Below are positions 35,793 to 43,683 of a DNA stretch of 49,560 bases, one piece after another (position 1 is the stretch's first letter; each line of letters opens with the position of its first letter). Source of the stretch: Pseudomonadota bacterium (GTDB lineage Bacteria > Pseudomonadota > Gammaproteobacteria > Burkholderiales > Rhodocyclaceae); assembly GCA_018241665.1 (NCBI GenBank), contig JAFEDK010000020.1, forward strand, positions 1 through 49,560, written 5' to 3'. Both the position numbers and the translations under genes were made by a program. The notes below the pieces were generated by a model, which did no database searches, was not told the DNA's origin, and was given only the letters and a program-made list of their open reading frames with translations.

Positions 35793-37541
35793 ATGAACAG
35801 CGCGCACAAGCCTCCTTTCACACTCGCCGCGACGCTTGCCCTGCTCTTCGCCCCCAGCGTCATGGCGATGGGGCTGAGCGATCTTGTCGTCCACTCCGCG
35901 CTGGGTGAGCCACTGCGCGCGGAAATCCGGCTGACCCGGGCGAACGGGGAAGAGATCGACCCTGACTGTTTCCGGATCGCCGCCCCCTCGTCCGGCAACG
36001 ACGATCTGCCTTGGCTCCGCGACGCCCGCATTTCGATCAGCGGCGAGCGCCTGCGCATCACGACCCGCAGCCCGGTCAACCATCCGGCTGCCATGCTGGG
36101 GCTGCGCATAGGCTGCGGAACGGAATTCCACCGGGACTACCCGATCCTGCTGCAGCCGCCGATCGCCACCGCGAGCGTTCCCGCCGTCAATCCACCGGTC
36201 CTGGAAGCACCCGCGCGGCCCGCGATCAGTCGCCGACTCGCCAGCGTGCCCCGCCCATCCCGCGGAGCATCCGCGGCGGGCCTACGCAGCGGGCGACAAG
36301 GCGCGACACCTGGCCGCCTGCGTGCTCCGGTGGCCAAGGCCGGCGCCAGGAAGGGCGCGCCCGGCGACCGACTGGTCGTCAGCAAGGATCGCGCGCCACT
36401 CCGCCTCGAATACCGGCTGGCCCGAACACCGGTCGCCCCCGAAACGCCGGCGCCCACCAGTCAGCCCGGCAAGCTGCCTACCCTTTCCGCCTACGACGAA
36501 AGCGTAGCGGCCCAGCTTGAGCTCGACGAGAAGATCAAGCGCCTGGAGGAATACCAGGCGGTATTGCGCCGACGCATCGCGGAACTGGACCAGCAACTGG
36601 CTACCAGACAAGCCCCGGCGCCGGCTGCGCCCCCGGTCGCAAAAGCCGCCGCCCCCCAGCCTGCCCCGGTAGCGGAAGCCCAGAAGGACGTACCAATCAA
36701 CTGGCTCGGCGCACTTTTTGGCGGCATTCTTGCCGTGGCCGGCGGCGGCCTGGCCCTGCTGTGGATGCGCCGCAAGCGTCCCGAAGCCGCCCCGCCGATC
36801 GCTGAGCTGGACTCCCGCCTGCCTGACGAACCCCGCCTCCCTGTCGAACCGGAGAGTGCCCCCAGCCACGCGGATGCGCAGGCGCCACAGCCGACGGTCC
36901 CGCCCGTAGCAGCGCCGCCGCTGGCTCCGCCGCCGGAGTCCTACGCACCGCCACCGCCGGTTCCCGACGAATCCGCCGACTGGGCCGACCCGACCTTCGC
37001 GCCGGCCCATCCGATTCCTTTCGACGAAACCGTCGACGAGCAGGACTCGGCCCTCGAGCTGGCGGAGATCATGATGTCCTTCGGCCGCACCCAGGGCGCC
37101 GCCGAAACCCTCGCCGACTACATCCGCAGCAACCCGCGCCAGGCAGTCAAACCGTGGATCAAGCTGCTCGACGTCTACCACGTGGCCGGCATGCGGGCCG
37201 AGTTCGAGGCCCTCACGCGCCAGCTCAACAAGACCTTCAACGTCAAGACGATCACCTGGGACGATTTCAAGGCCACCCGCAGCGCCCCCGACTCCGTCGA
37301 GCAGATGGGACACGTGACGCAGCAGCTGCAGGAGCTGTGGGGCACCCAGGAAGCCCAGGTCTACATCCACCAGTTGCTGCGTGACAACCGCAACGGCACG
37401 CGGCAGGGTTTCCCGCTCAGCGTGGTCGAGGAACTGCTGCTCCTGCTCGCCGTCCTCGACGATACGCTGGGCACCTACCGGCCGAGCACCGAGCTCACCC
37501 TGGCCGACATGGAACCACGCCCGGCCAGCAAGGCGGCCTGA
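35793..37541 (+). CDS. FimV-like polar/pilus-associated membrane protein
   Basis: A 582-aa inner-membrane protein. A signal peptide (1-25) precedes the FimV N-terminal motif GLSDLVVHSALGEPLRAEI. A Pro/Arg-rich stretch, a short coiled coil (about 233-272), one membrane segment (INWLGALFGGILAVAGGGLALLW), a Pro-rich acidic cytoplasmic linker and a C-terminal helical domain (ALELAEIMMSFGRTQGAAETL) follow. FimV proteins organise type IV pili and polar signalling. No LysM domain is obvious, unlike classical FimV. An ATG at 35736 is an alternative start, but it would bury the signal peptide. Confidence 0.82.
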   Translation: MNSAHKPPFTLAATLALLFAPSVMAMGLSDLVVHSALGEPLRAEIRLTRANGEEIDPDCFRIAAPSSGNDDLPWLRDARISISGERLRITTRSPVNHPAAMLGLRIGCGTEFHRDYPILLQPPIATASVPAVNPPVLEAPARPAISRRLASVPRPSRGASAAGLRSGRQGATPGRLRAPVAKAGARKGAPGDRLVVSKDRAPLRLEYRLARTPVAPETPAPTSQPGKLPTLSAYDESVAAQLELDEKIKRLEEYQAVLRRRIAELDQQLATRQAPAPAAPPVAKAAAPQPAPVAEAQKDVPINWLGALFGGILAVAGGGLALLWMRRKRPEAAPPIAELDSRLPDEPRLPVEPESAPSHADAQAPQPTVPPVAAPPLAPPPESYAPPPPVPDESADWADPTFAPAHPIPFDETVDEQDSALELAEIMMSFGRTQGAAETLADYIRSNPRQAVKPWIKLLDVYHVAGMRAEFEALTRQLNKTFNVKTITWDDFKATRSAPDSVEQMGHVTQQLQELWGTQEAQVYIHQLLRDNRNGTRQGFPLSVVEELLLLLAVLDDTLGTYRPSTELTLADMEPRPASKAA

Positions 37542-38288
37542 TCAGACCGGGTTGTCCACCTCGACGAACTCGGCTTCGATGCCAAAAGTCTCGGCGAGGT
37601 GGCGGCCCAGCGCCTGCACACCATAGCGTTCGCTGGCATGGTGGCCCACCGCGAGGTAGGCCACGCCCGACTCCCGTGCCAGATGGGTCGTCTGCTCCGA
37701 CACCTCACCCGAGACGAAGCAATCCACGCCGGTGGCGATGGCCTGTTCGAAATAGCCCTGTGCCCCGCCGGTGCACCAGGCCACCCGCCGCACAAGCCGA
37801 TCCACATCGCCCAGCACCAGCGGCTCGCGCCCCAGCCGCGCGGCGGCCTGGCGAGACAGCGCGGTCAGATTGGTTTCATGGGACAGCGAACCAGTCCAGC
37901 CCAGCGCCTGCTCGCCGAAACGCCCGTCCGCCTGCCAGCCCATCAGTTTGCCCAGTTGCGCGTTGTTGCCCAACTCGGCATGGGCATCCAGCGGCAGGTG
38001 GTAGGCGAACAGGTTGATGTCGTTGTTGAGCAGGGTCGCCAGCCGGCGCTTGCGCATGCCGGTGATGCGTCCGTCCTCGCCGCGCCAGAAGTAGCCGTGG
38101 TGCACCAGCACCGCGTCCGCCCCCTTCGCCACAGCCGCATCGAGGAGCGCCTGGCTGGCCGTCACGCCGCACACGATGCGGCGCACGTCGGCCCGACCTT
38201 CCACCTGCAACCCGTTTGGGCAATAATCCTTGAATCCGTCGACATCCAGCAGAGTGTCGAGATAACGCTGCAATTCGGCTCTGTTCAT
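37542..38288 (-). CDS. NIF3-family (YbgI-like) dinuclear metal protein
   Basis: A 248-aa member of the NIF3/DUF34 family, toroidal hexamers with a two-metal site. Metal ligands are visible in [21 protein letters not shown] and, near the end, [11 protein letters not shown]. In some bacteria it is annotated as GTP cyclohydrolase I type 2, but the true role is unsettled. Its stop codon abuts the FimV-like stop codon with no base between. It is divergent from the DegS-type gene, a frequent pairing in proteobacteria. Confidence 0.92.
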   Translation of the reverse strand: MNRAELQRYLDTLLDVDGFKDYCPNGLQVEGRADVRRIVCGVTASQALLDAAVAKGADAVLVHHGYFWRGEDGRITGMRKRRLATLLNNDINLFAYHLPLDAHAELGNNAQLGKLMGWQADGRFGEQALGWTGSLSHETNLTALSRQAAARLGREPLVLGDVDRLVRRVAWCTGGAQGYFEQAIATGVDCFVSGEVSEQTTHLARESGVAYLAVGHHASERYGVQALGRHLAETFGIEAEFVEVDNPV

Positions 38289-38355
38289 GGCCGCCTCCCC
38301 TTAACCCTTCAGAATTCCCGGACGCCCACGGGCGCCTCCGGTCGCCAATTTTACG

Positions 38356-39519
38356 ATGCATCGCCTGTGGATCATCTTTACTCAAGCCGTCACCGTCTCG
38401 GTGGCGCTCCTGTTCGTGGTCAGCACGCTGAAACCCGAATGGATCGGCGAGCGCGCCATGCTGCCCTCCGTGACCATCCAGGAAGCGGTCGCTCCCGCCG
38501 CGCTGCCCACCGGTAAAGGGCCGGCCTCCTATGCCGACGCCGCCAAGGCTGCGCTGCCGGCGGTGGTGCACGTGTTCACCAGCAAGGAGGTGAAGGCCCA
38601 GCGCAATCCCTTCAGCGATGACCCGCTGTTCCGCCACTTCTTCGGTGACCGCCTCAACAACAAGCCCCAGCAGCGCACCTCGGGCCTCGGCTCCGGCGTG
38701 ATTGTCTCGCCGGAAGGTTACATCCTCACCAACAACCACGTCATCGAAGCAGCCGACGAGATCGAGGTCGCCCTCAACGACGGCCGCAAGCTGCCGGCCC
38801 GCATCGTTGGCCGCGACCCGGAATCCGACCTGGCCGTGCTGCAGATCAAGTCCGATGGCAAGCTGCGCCCGATCACCTTCGGCCATACCGAACAGCTCCA
38901 CGTCGGCGACGTGGTGCTGGCCATCGGCAACCCCTTCGGTGTCGGCCAGACCGTCACGATGGGTATCGTATCGGCCCTCGGCCGCTCCCACCTGGGCATC
39001 AACACCTTCGAGGACTTCATCCAGACCGACGCGGCGATCAACCCCGGCAACTCCGGCGGCGCGCTGATCGACGCGGCCGGCAACCTGGTCGGCATCAACG
39101 CGGCGATCTACTCCCGCTCCGGCGGCTCCCTCGGCATCGGCTTCGCGATCCCGGTATCCCTGGCCCGCAGCGTGATGGAACAGATCATCCAGAGCGGCTC
39201 GGTGACCCGCGGCTGGATCGGTGTCGAGGTGCAGGCGATCACCTCCGACCTGGCCGATTCCTTCGGCATGCCCTCCAGCGACGGCACGCTGATCTCCGGC
39301 GTCATGCGCGGCAGCCCCGCCGACCGGGCCGGCGTCAAACCGGGCGACGTGCTGCTGGCCGTCGAAGGGCGGAAGGTCAATGATCCGCAGGCCATGCTCG
39401 AAGCCATCGCCGCGCTGTCGCCGGGACGCAAGGCCGGCTTCGAACTGCGCCGCGGCAAGGACCGGCTGGATCTCAAGGTGGAAATCGGCCGCCGCCCGGC
39501 GCTGTCCCGCGGCGAATGA
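38356..39519 (+). CDS. Membrane-anchored DegS/AlgW-type serine protease
   Basis: A 387-aa trypsin-like protease anchored by an N-terminal membrane segment (about 6-24), facing the periplasm. The triad is H128 (NNHVIEA), D158 (ESDLAVL) and S233 (NPGNSGGAL). A single PDZ domain (about 280-375) follows, the architecture of DegS/AlgW, which senses misfolded outer-membrane proteins and cuts the anti-sigma-E factor. No rseA or mucA gene is in the window. The stop overlaps the start of the MFS gene by 4 bp. Confidence 0.93.
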   Translation: MHRLWIIFTQAVTVSVALLFVVSTLKPEWIGERAMLPSVTIQEAVAPAALPTGKGPASYADAAKAALPAVVHVFTSKEVKAQRNPFSDDPLFRHFFGDRLNNKPQQRTSGLGSGVIVSPEGYILTNNHVIEAADEIEVALNDGRKLPARIVGRDPESDLAVLQIKSDGKLRPITFGHTEQLHVGDVVLAIGNPFGVGQTVTMGIVSALGRSHLGINTFEDFIQTDAAINPGNSGGALIDAAGNLVGINAAIYSRSGGSLGIGFAIPVSLARSVMEQIIQSGSVTRGWIGVEVQAITSDLADSFGMPSSDGTLISGVMRGSPADRAGVKPGDVLLAVEGRKVNDPQAMLEAIAALSPGRKAGFELRRGKDRLDLKVEIGRRPALSRGE

Positions 39520-40754
39520 GTGCAGCCTCCCCCGATCCCCATGCGCCGGATTTCCTGCGCCGGCATCGCCCCTTCGTACTGTTCTGGCTGGCCCGCATCC
39601 TGTTCGGCGGCGGCAGCCAGATCAAGGACGTGGCGGTCGGCTGGCAGGTCTACCAGCTCACGGGGAGCGCACTGGACCTCGGCCTGGTCGGCCTGATCCA
39701 GTTCCTGCCGCGCATCCTCCTCACCGCCATCGCCGGCGACCTGGCCGACCGCCACGACCGGCGCTGGCTGACCGTCGCCGCGCAGCTGGTGCAGACCGTC
39801 GGCCTGGCCCTGCTGGCCATCGCCAGCGCCACCGGTTTCGTCAGCCGCGAGCTGATCTTCGGCGTGGTACTGATCCTCGGCGCCGCCCAGACCTTCCAGA
39901 TGCCGGCCAGCGCGTCCCTGCTGCCGTCCCTCGTGCCGCCCGCCGCACTGCCGCGGGCACTGGCCCTGAGCGCCTCGGCGATGCAGGCGGCAACCATCAT
40001 CGCGCCGGCCCTCGGCGGCTTCCTGTACCTGCTCGGCGCGCCGGTGGTGTATGCGCTCACCGCGCTGCTGCTGGCCCTGTCATCCATCTTCCTGTCGCGC
40101 CTGCCCGACGTGCACGTGGAGCGCGTGCTGGCCGGCTCCGCATGGCAGCGCTTCGTCGCCGGTATCCGCTTCATCCGCGGCCAAGGCATCGTCTTCGGCG
40201 CCATGTCGCTGGACCTCTTCGCCGTGCTCTTCGGCGGTGCCACCGCGCTGCTGCCGATCATCGCCCACGAAGTGCTGCACACCGGCTCCTGGGGCCTCGG
40301 CCTGCTCCGCTCCGGGCCGGCCATCGGCGCGCTGGCGATGGCCCTGTGGCTGGCGCGCAATCCGCTGCGTCACTCGGTCGGCCGCATCCTGTACGGCTCG
40401 GTGGCCGCCTATGGGCTATCGATCATCGCCTTCGGCCTGTCCTCCAACCTGTGGCTGTCGGTGTTCTTCCTGGCCATCGGCGGCGCCACCGACATGGTCA
40501 GCATGGTGATCCGCCAGTCCCTGGTCCAGCTGCAGACGCCGGACGAGATGCGCGGCCGGGTCAGCGCGGTCAACTCCATCTTTGTCGGCGCCTCCAACCA
40601 GCTCGGCGAATTCGAATCCGGCCTCACCGCCGCGTGGTTCGGCGCGGTACCTTCAGTACTGATCGGCGGTGCCGCCACGCTGCTCGTCGTGGCGCTTTGG
40701 ACACGCCTGTTCCCGCAACTGGGGCGAACGGAGTCCCTGCACGGCACCCCGTAG
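39516..40754 (+). CDS. MFS transporter, EntS-like (MFS_3)
   Basis: A 412-aa inner-membrane protein with about 11-12 transmembrane segments. The loop 2-3 signature is DLADRHDRRWL, and IRQSLVQLQTPDEMRGRVSAVNS is the typical MFS_3 block found in EntS-type siderophore exporters. The substrate is unknown and no siderophore gene is near. It overlaps the DegS-type protease gene by ATGA and is translationally coupled. Confidence 0.88.
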   Translation: MSAASPDPHAPDFLRRHRPFVLFWLARILFGGGSQIKDVAVGWQVYQLTGSALDLGLVGLIQFLPRILLTAIAGDLADRHDRRWLTVAAQLVQTVGLALLAIASATGFVSRELIFGVVLILGAAQTFQMPASASLLPSLVPPAALPRALALSASAMQAATIIAPALGGFLYLLGAPVVYALTALLLALSSIFLSRLPDVHVERVLAGSAWQRFVAGIRFIRGQGIVFGAMSLDLFAVLFGGATALLPIIAHEVLHTGSWGLGLLRSGPAIGALAMALWLARNPLRHSVGRILYGSVAAYGLSIIAFGLSSNLWLSVFFLAIGGATDMVSMVIRQSLVQLQTPDEMRGRVSAVNSIFVGASNQLGEFESGLTAAWFGAVPSVLIGGAATLLVVALWTRLFPQLGRTESLHGTP

Positions 40755-40795
40755 GGTCGAGATTGCTCGCCCCTGGTCGGTTGGACGAAGTGCGC

Positions 40796-40813
40796 GGGCG
40801 AATGAATTCTCCC
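40796..40813 (+). repeat. Palindromic intergenic repeat, copy 3
   Basis: GGGCGAATGAATTCTCCC, followed by CCACAGT as at copy 1. It is the first of three copies in the 217-bp gap between the MFS and phosphoesterase genes. Confidence 0.7.
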
Positions 40814-40862
40814 CCACAGTAAGCGAGCCCCCTACAGCAGGCAGCCCTTACTTCAGATCTGC

Positions 40863-40879
40863 GGGAGAATGCTTCGCCC
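40863..40879 (+). repeat. Palindromic intergenic repeat, copy 4 (diverged)
   Basis: GGGAGAATGCTTCGCCC, a diverged copy between copies 3 and 5, with the same C-rich right flank. Confidence 0.5.
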
Positions 40880-40919
40880 CCGCCATCGGTGAGCATTCCG
40901 TAAGCCACCAGCATCGTGG

Positions 40920-40937
40920 GGGCGAATTCATTCGCCC
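40920..40937 (-). repeat. Palindromic intergenic repeat, copy 5 (inverted)
   Basis: GGGCGAATTCATTCGCCC is the exact reverse complement of GGGCGAATGAATTCGCCC, with the GTGGG flank on the left instead of CCCAC on the right. The core sequence of copy 1 is therefore present here in opposite orientation. Confidence 0.7.
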
Positions 40938-40971
40938 ATAGCCCCCAACACGCTCCTGCCGCCAATCCGCC

Positions 40972-42225
40972 ATGCGCCTCCGCCACCTCGCCGCCGCCAG
41001 CCTGCTCGCCGCCACGCCGCTGTTCGCCGCCCCGCCGGCCAAGCCCCGGCCCTACGACCACATCGTCGTCGTGGTGCTCGAGAACCGCTCCGCCTACGCC
41101 GGCGACGAACAGCGCGTGTGGGACAACCCGGCCCTGCCCTTCCTCAACGGCCTGGCGCGGGATCCGCGGCATGGCGCCCGCTTCACCAACGCCTGGGCTG
41201 CCGAAACGCCCTACCGGCGCGTCCCGGCCGGCTTCGAGCGCCCGCTATCGGCACGCCCGAGCCAGCCCAACTACCTTTACCTGTTCTCCGCCAGCAACCA
41301 GGGCGTGCTGCCGGACTGGTTCGCCGATCCGTCCTCCCCCTACCGGGGCAAGCCTGAACTGGCCCGCAACGGCGACCGCCTGGCCAGCCCCGGCGCCGAA
41401 CAGCCCAGCGGCATCGGCAACCGGCTGATCCCGGCGGCCCGCCGTCCCTTCGCCACCGCGAACCTGGGCGCCAGCCTGCGTGCCGGCGGGCGGAGTTTCC
41501 TGAGTTTTTCGGAGAGCCTGCCCCACCCGGCATGGGATGCGGAGGGCGACGCCGATCCCAAGCTGGATCTCTACCGCCGCAAGCACAACCCGGCCATCAA
41601 CTGGATCGCGCTGCCTGGCGCCGCGACGACGGAGCGCATTCCGGCCGAGCGCCGCCGCTTCCTGCTGCCGCTGGACGTGAACCTCGCCTTCCATGCCAGC
41701 ACCGACCCGCAGGGGCGCCGCTGGCGCGGCTTTGCCGAGGATGCCGGCGGCCGGCCGCTGGATTTTGCACGACTGCCCAATGTGGCGCTGGTGATCCCCA
41801 ACGAACGGCACGACGCCCACAGCGCCTCCCTCGGCGAGATGGACGACTGGCTGAAAACGAATATCGGCCCCTACGCCGCCTGGGCGACCCAGCACAACAG
41901 CCTGCTGATCGTCACCTTCGACGAGGACGGCTCGACCGACAGCAGCCAAGGCCATGCTTACCGCTTCGGCCGCGATCGCATCGCCACGCTGTTCTACGGT
42001 GCCGGCGTCAAGCCCGGCGACTACGCCGAGCGCATCGACGCCCTCAACATCCTGGCCACCATCCTGCATGACCAGGGCCGGCTGGCCGACTTCCGCCGGG
42101 ACTTCGCCCAGACCTGCCCGGACGACGCTGCGGCCTGCGCGCGCGAACTGGCCAACCTGCGCCCCATCCTCGACGTGTTCGGACGCGGCCCGGCCCTGAA
42201 GGAGATTCCGCCGGTCCGGGACTAG
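40972..42225 (+). CDS. Exported phosphoesterase (acid phosphatase/phospholipase C-like)
   Basis: A 417-aa protein with a Sec signal peptide (ending near LFAAPPA) and the phosphoesterase-family fold (PF04185-like, related to AcpA and non-haemolytic phospholipase C). Motifs in order are VVVLENRSA with the metal-binding Glu-Asn, ARPSQPNYLYLFSA, IPNERHDAHSAS and LLIVTFDEDGSTD. It should hydrolyse phosphate esters in the periplasm or outside. Repeats separate it from the MFS gene upstream, and it is convergent with the Epd-like gene. Confidence 0.87.
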   Translation: MRLRHLAAASLLAATPLFAAPPAKPRPYDHIVVVVLENRSAYAGDEQRVWDNPALPFLNGLARDPRHGARFTNAWAAETPYRRVPAGFERPLSARPSQPNYLYLFSASNQGVLPDWFADPSSPYRGKPELARNGDRLASPGAEQPSGIGNRLIPAARRPFATANLGASLRAGGRSFLSFSESLPHPAWDAEGDADPKLDLYRRKHNPAINWIALPGAATTERIPAERRRFLLPLDVNLAFHASTDPQGRRWRGFAEDAGGRPLDFARLPNVALVIPNERHDAHSASLGEMDDWLKTNIGPYAAWATQHNSLLIVTFDEDGSTDSSQGHAYRFGRDRIATLFYGAGVKPGDYAERIDALNILATILHDQGRLADFRRDFAQTCPDDAAACARELANLRPILDVFGRGPALKEIPPVRD

Positions 42226-42249
42226 ACTCCGGGCGCCCTGGCTGCGCGC

Positions 42250-43275
42250 TCAAGCCATCCGCGAGCCCCAGAAGGCGGCCACGTCCACCATCCGGTTGGC
42301 GAAGCCCCACTCGTTGTCGAACCACACCAGCAGGTTGAGCAGGCGGTCGCCGCTCATGCGGGTCTGGCCGCCGTCCACGATCGCCGAATGGGGGCTGTGG
42401 TTGAAGTCGATGGAGGCATGCGGCTCGTCGGTATAGGCCATGCGGCCGGAGCCCTGGCCTTCCACCGCGGCCCGCAGGCGGGCTTTCACATCGGCCGCGT
42501 CGGTGCCGCGCTTCAGCGTCACCAGCAGGTCGATGGCCGACACGTTCACCACCGGCACGCGGATCGCCTTCGATTCGATGCGCCCGGCCAGGTGCGGCAG
42601 CAGGCGCTGCACGCCACGGGCAAGGCCGGTGGACACCGGGATCATCGACTGCATCGCCGAGCGGGTGCGGTGCAGGTCAGTGTGGTGGTAGCCGTCGATC
42701 AGCGGCTGGTCGTTCATCACCGAATGCAGCGTGGTCAGCATCGCGTGGTCCAGCCCATAGGCCTCGTCGAGGATGGACAGCACCGGCACGATGGCGTTGG
42801 TGGTGCACGATGCCGCCGACACGATGCGCTCCGCGCCGCTCAGCAGCTCATGGTTCATGCCGAAGACGATGGTCTGGTCCACGTCCCCGGCGCTATGCCC
42901 CGGATGGGACAACAGCAGGCGCCGGCAGCCGGCATCCAGGAAGCGCTGCAGTTCCGGCCGGTAGCTGTAGCGTCCGGAGGCATCCACCAGCACATCCACG
43001 CCGATCTTGGCCCAGTCCACACCCTCCGGCGTGTCCGCGTGGAAGACCGGGATGTCCTTGCCGTCGATGCGCAGGCAAGCGTCACCAACCTCGACGGTGC
43101 CCGGAAAGCAGCCGTGGGTGGAATCGAAGCGGGTCAGGTAGGCCATGCTGTCCAGATCGGCCGGTTCGTTGATCGCCACCACCGAAAAACCTTCCCGCAT
43201 CGGCGAGGCCAGCAAGGCCCGCAGGAAACACCGTCCGATCCGCCCGTACCCGTTTATTGCAATCCGCAAAGACAT
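42250..43275 (-). CDS. epd: Erythrose-4-phosphate / glyceraldehyde-3-phosphate dehydrogenase family protein (Epd-like)
   Basis: A 341-aa NAD-dependent dehydrogenase of the GAPDH family. The Rossmann start INGYGRIGRCFLRA, catalytic C157 in SAASCTTNAIVP and H184 in TTLHSVMNDQ are intact. The block HSVMNDQPLIDGYHHTDLHRTRSA is like Epd, where glycolytic GAPDH usually reads HAYTNDQ. Epd oxidises erythrose-4-phosphate in pyridoxal phosphate synthesis. A GapB-like role cannot be excluded. The start at 43275 (MSLRIAING) is preferred to an ATG 24 bp upstream. It is divergent from the alcohol dehydrogenase operon. Confidence 0.85.
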   Translation of the reverse strand: MSLRIAINGYGRIGRCFLRALLASPMREGFSVVAINEPADLDSMAYLTRFDSTHGCFPGTVEVGDACLRIDGKDIPVFHADTPEGVDWAKIGVDVLVDASGRYSYRPELQRFLDAGCRRLLLSHPGHSAGDVDQTIVFGMNHELLSGAERIVSAASCTTNAIVPVLSILDEAYGLDHAMLTTLHSVMNDQPLIDGYHHTDLHRTRSAMQSMIPVSTGLARGVQRLLPHLAGRIESKAIRVPVVNVSAIDLLVTLKRGTDAADVKARLRAAVEGQGSGRMAYTDEPHASIDFNHSPHSAIVDGGQTRMSGDRLLNLLVWFDNEWGFANRMVDVAAFWGSRMA

Positions 43276-43469
43276 CGATCCACTCGTCACACACCGCATC
43301 CGGCCCGCATCCCGGTCGTCCCGACCGGCCTCGACGCATCGCGCTGCACGCGACGCATGACGGACAGGAGCGACCGACGCCCGCCCGACAGGGGCGAGAC
43401 TACACCCTCCGGGCCATCCGCGTCCGCTCCGGCCCCCTCCACCGCCCCGTCCAGGGAAGCACTGCGGGC

Positions 43470-43526
43470 TTGAGACAGCTGTCTCTCCTGTCTCGGCTGG
43501 ACTGCCCGATTTGAGAAGGATGTCTC
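43470..43526 (+). promoter_or_regulatory. Paired upstream activator sites of the alcohol dehydrogenase operon
   Basis: TTGAGACAGCTGTCTC (43470-43485) contains a perfect 14-bp palindrome. TTGAGAAGGATGTCTC (43511-43526) is a second copy, identical at 12 of 16 positions. Centres are 41 bp apart, about four helical turns, and a TGTCTC half-site lies between them (43490-43495). They lie about 55-110 bp upstream of a sigma-54 element, as expected for an enhancer-binding activator. The activator is not known and is not encoded in the window. Confidence 0.6.
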
Positions 43527-43580
43527 GTCCGCCGACCGTCCCCTGAACGCAAGCCCTTGTTAAGAAAAGGTTTCACTACC

Positions 43581-43596
43581 TGGCACAAAGCTGGCT
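43581..43596 (+). promoter_or_regulatory. Sigma-54 promoter of the alcohol dehydrogenase operon
   Basis: TGGCAC (43581-43586), 5 bp, then TGGC (43592-43595). The invariant GG and GC are exactly 12 bp apart, as sigma-54 requires; the -12 element has TGGC in place of TTGC. The predicted leader is about 80 nt. The paired dyads upstream support the call. Confidence 0.65.
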
Positions 43597-43683
43597 GAAG
43601 GAACTGGCCGGCCGTTGCGACATAGCCTCGCGCGACCCGACGACAAGCCTCACCACACCACGCTCAAAGCGGGAGACAAAACG

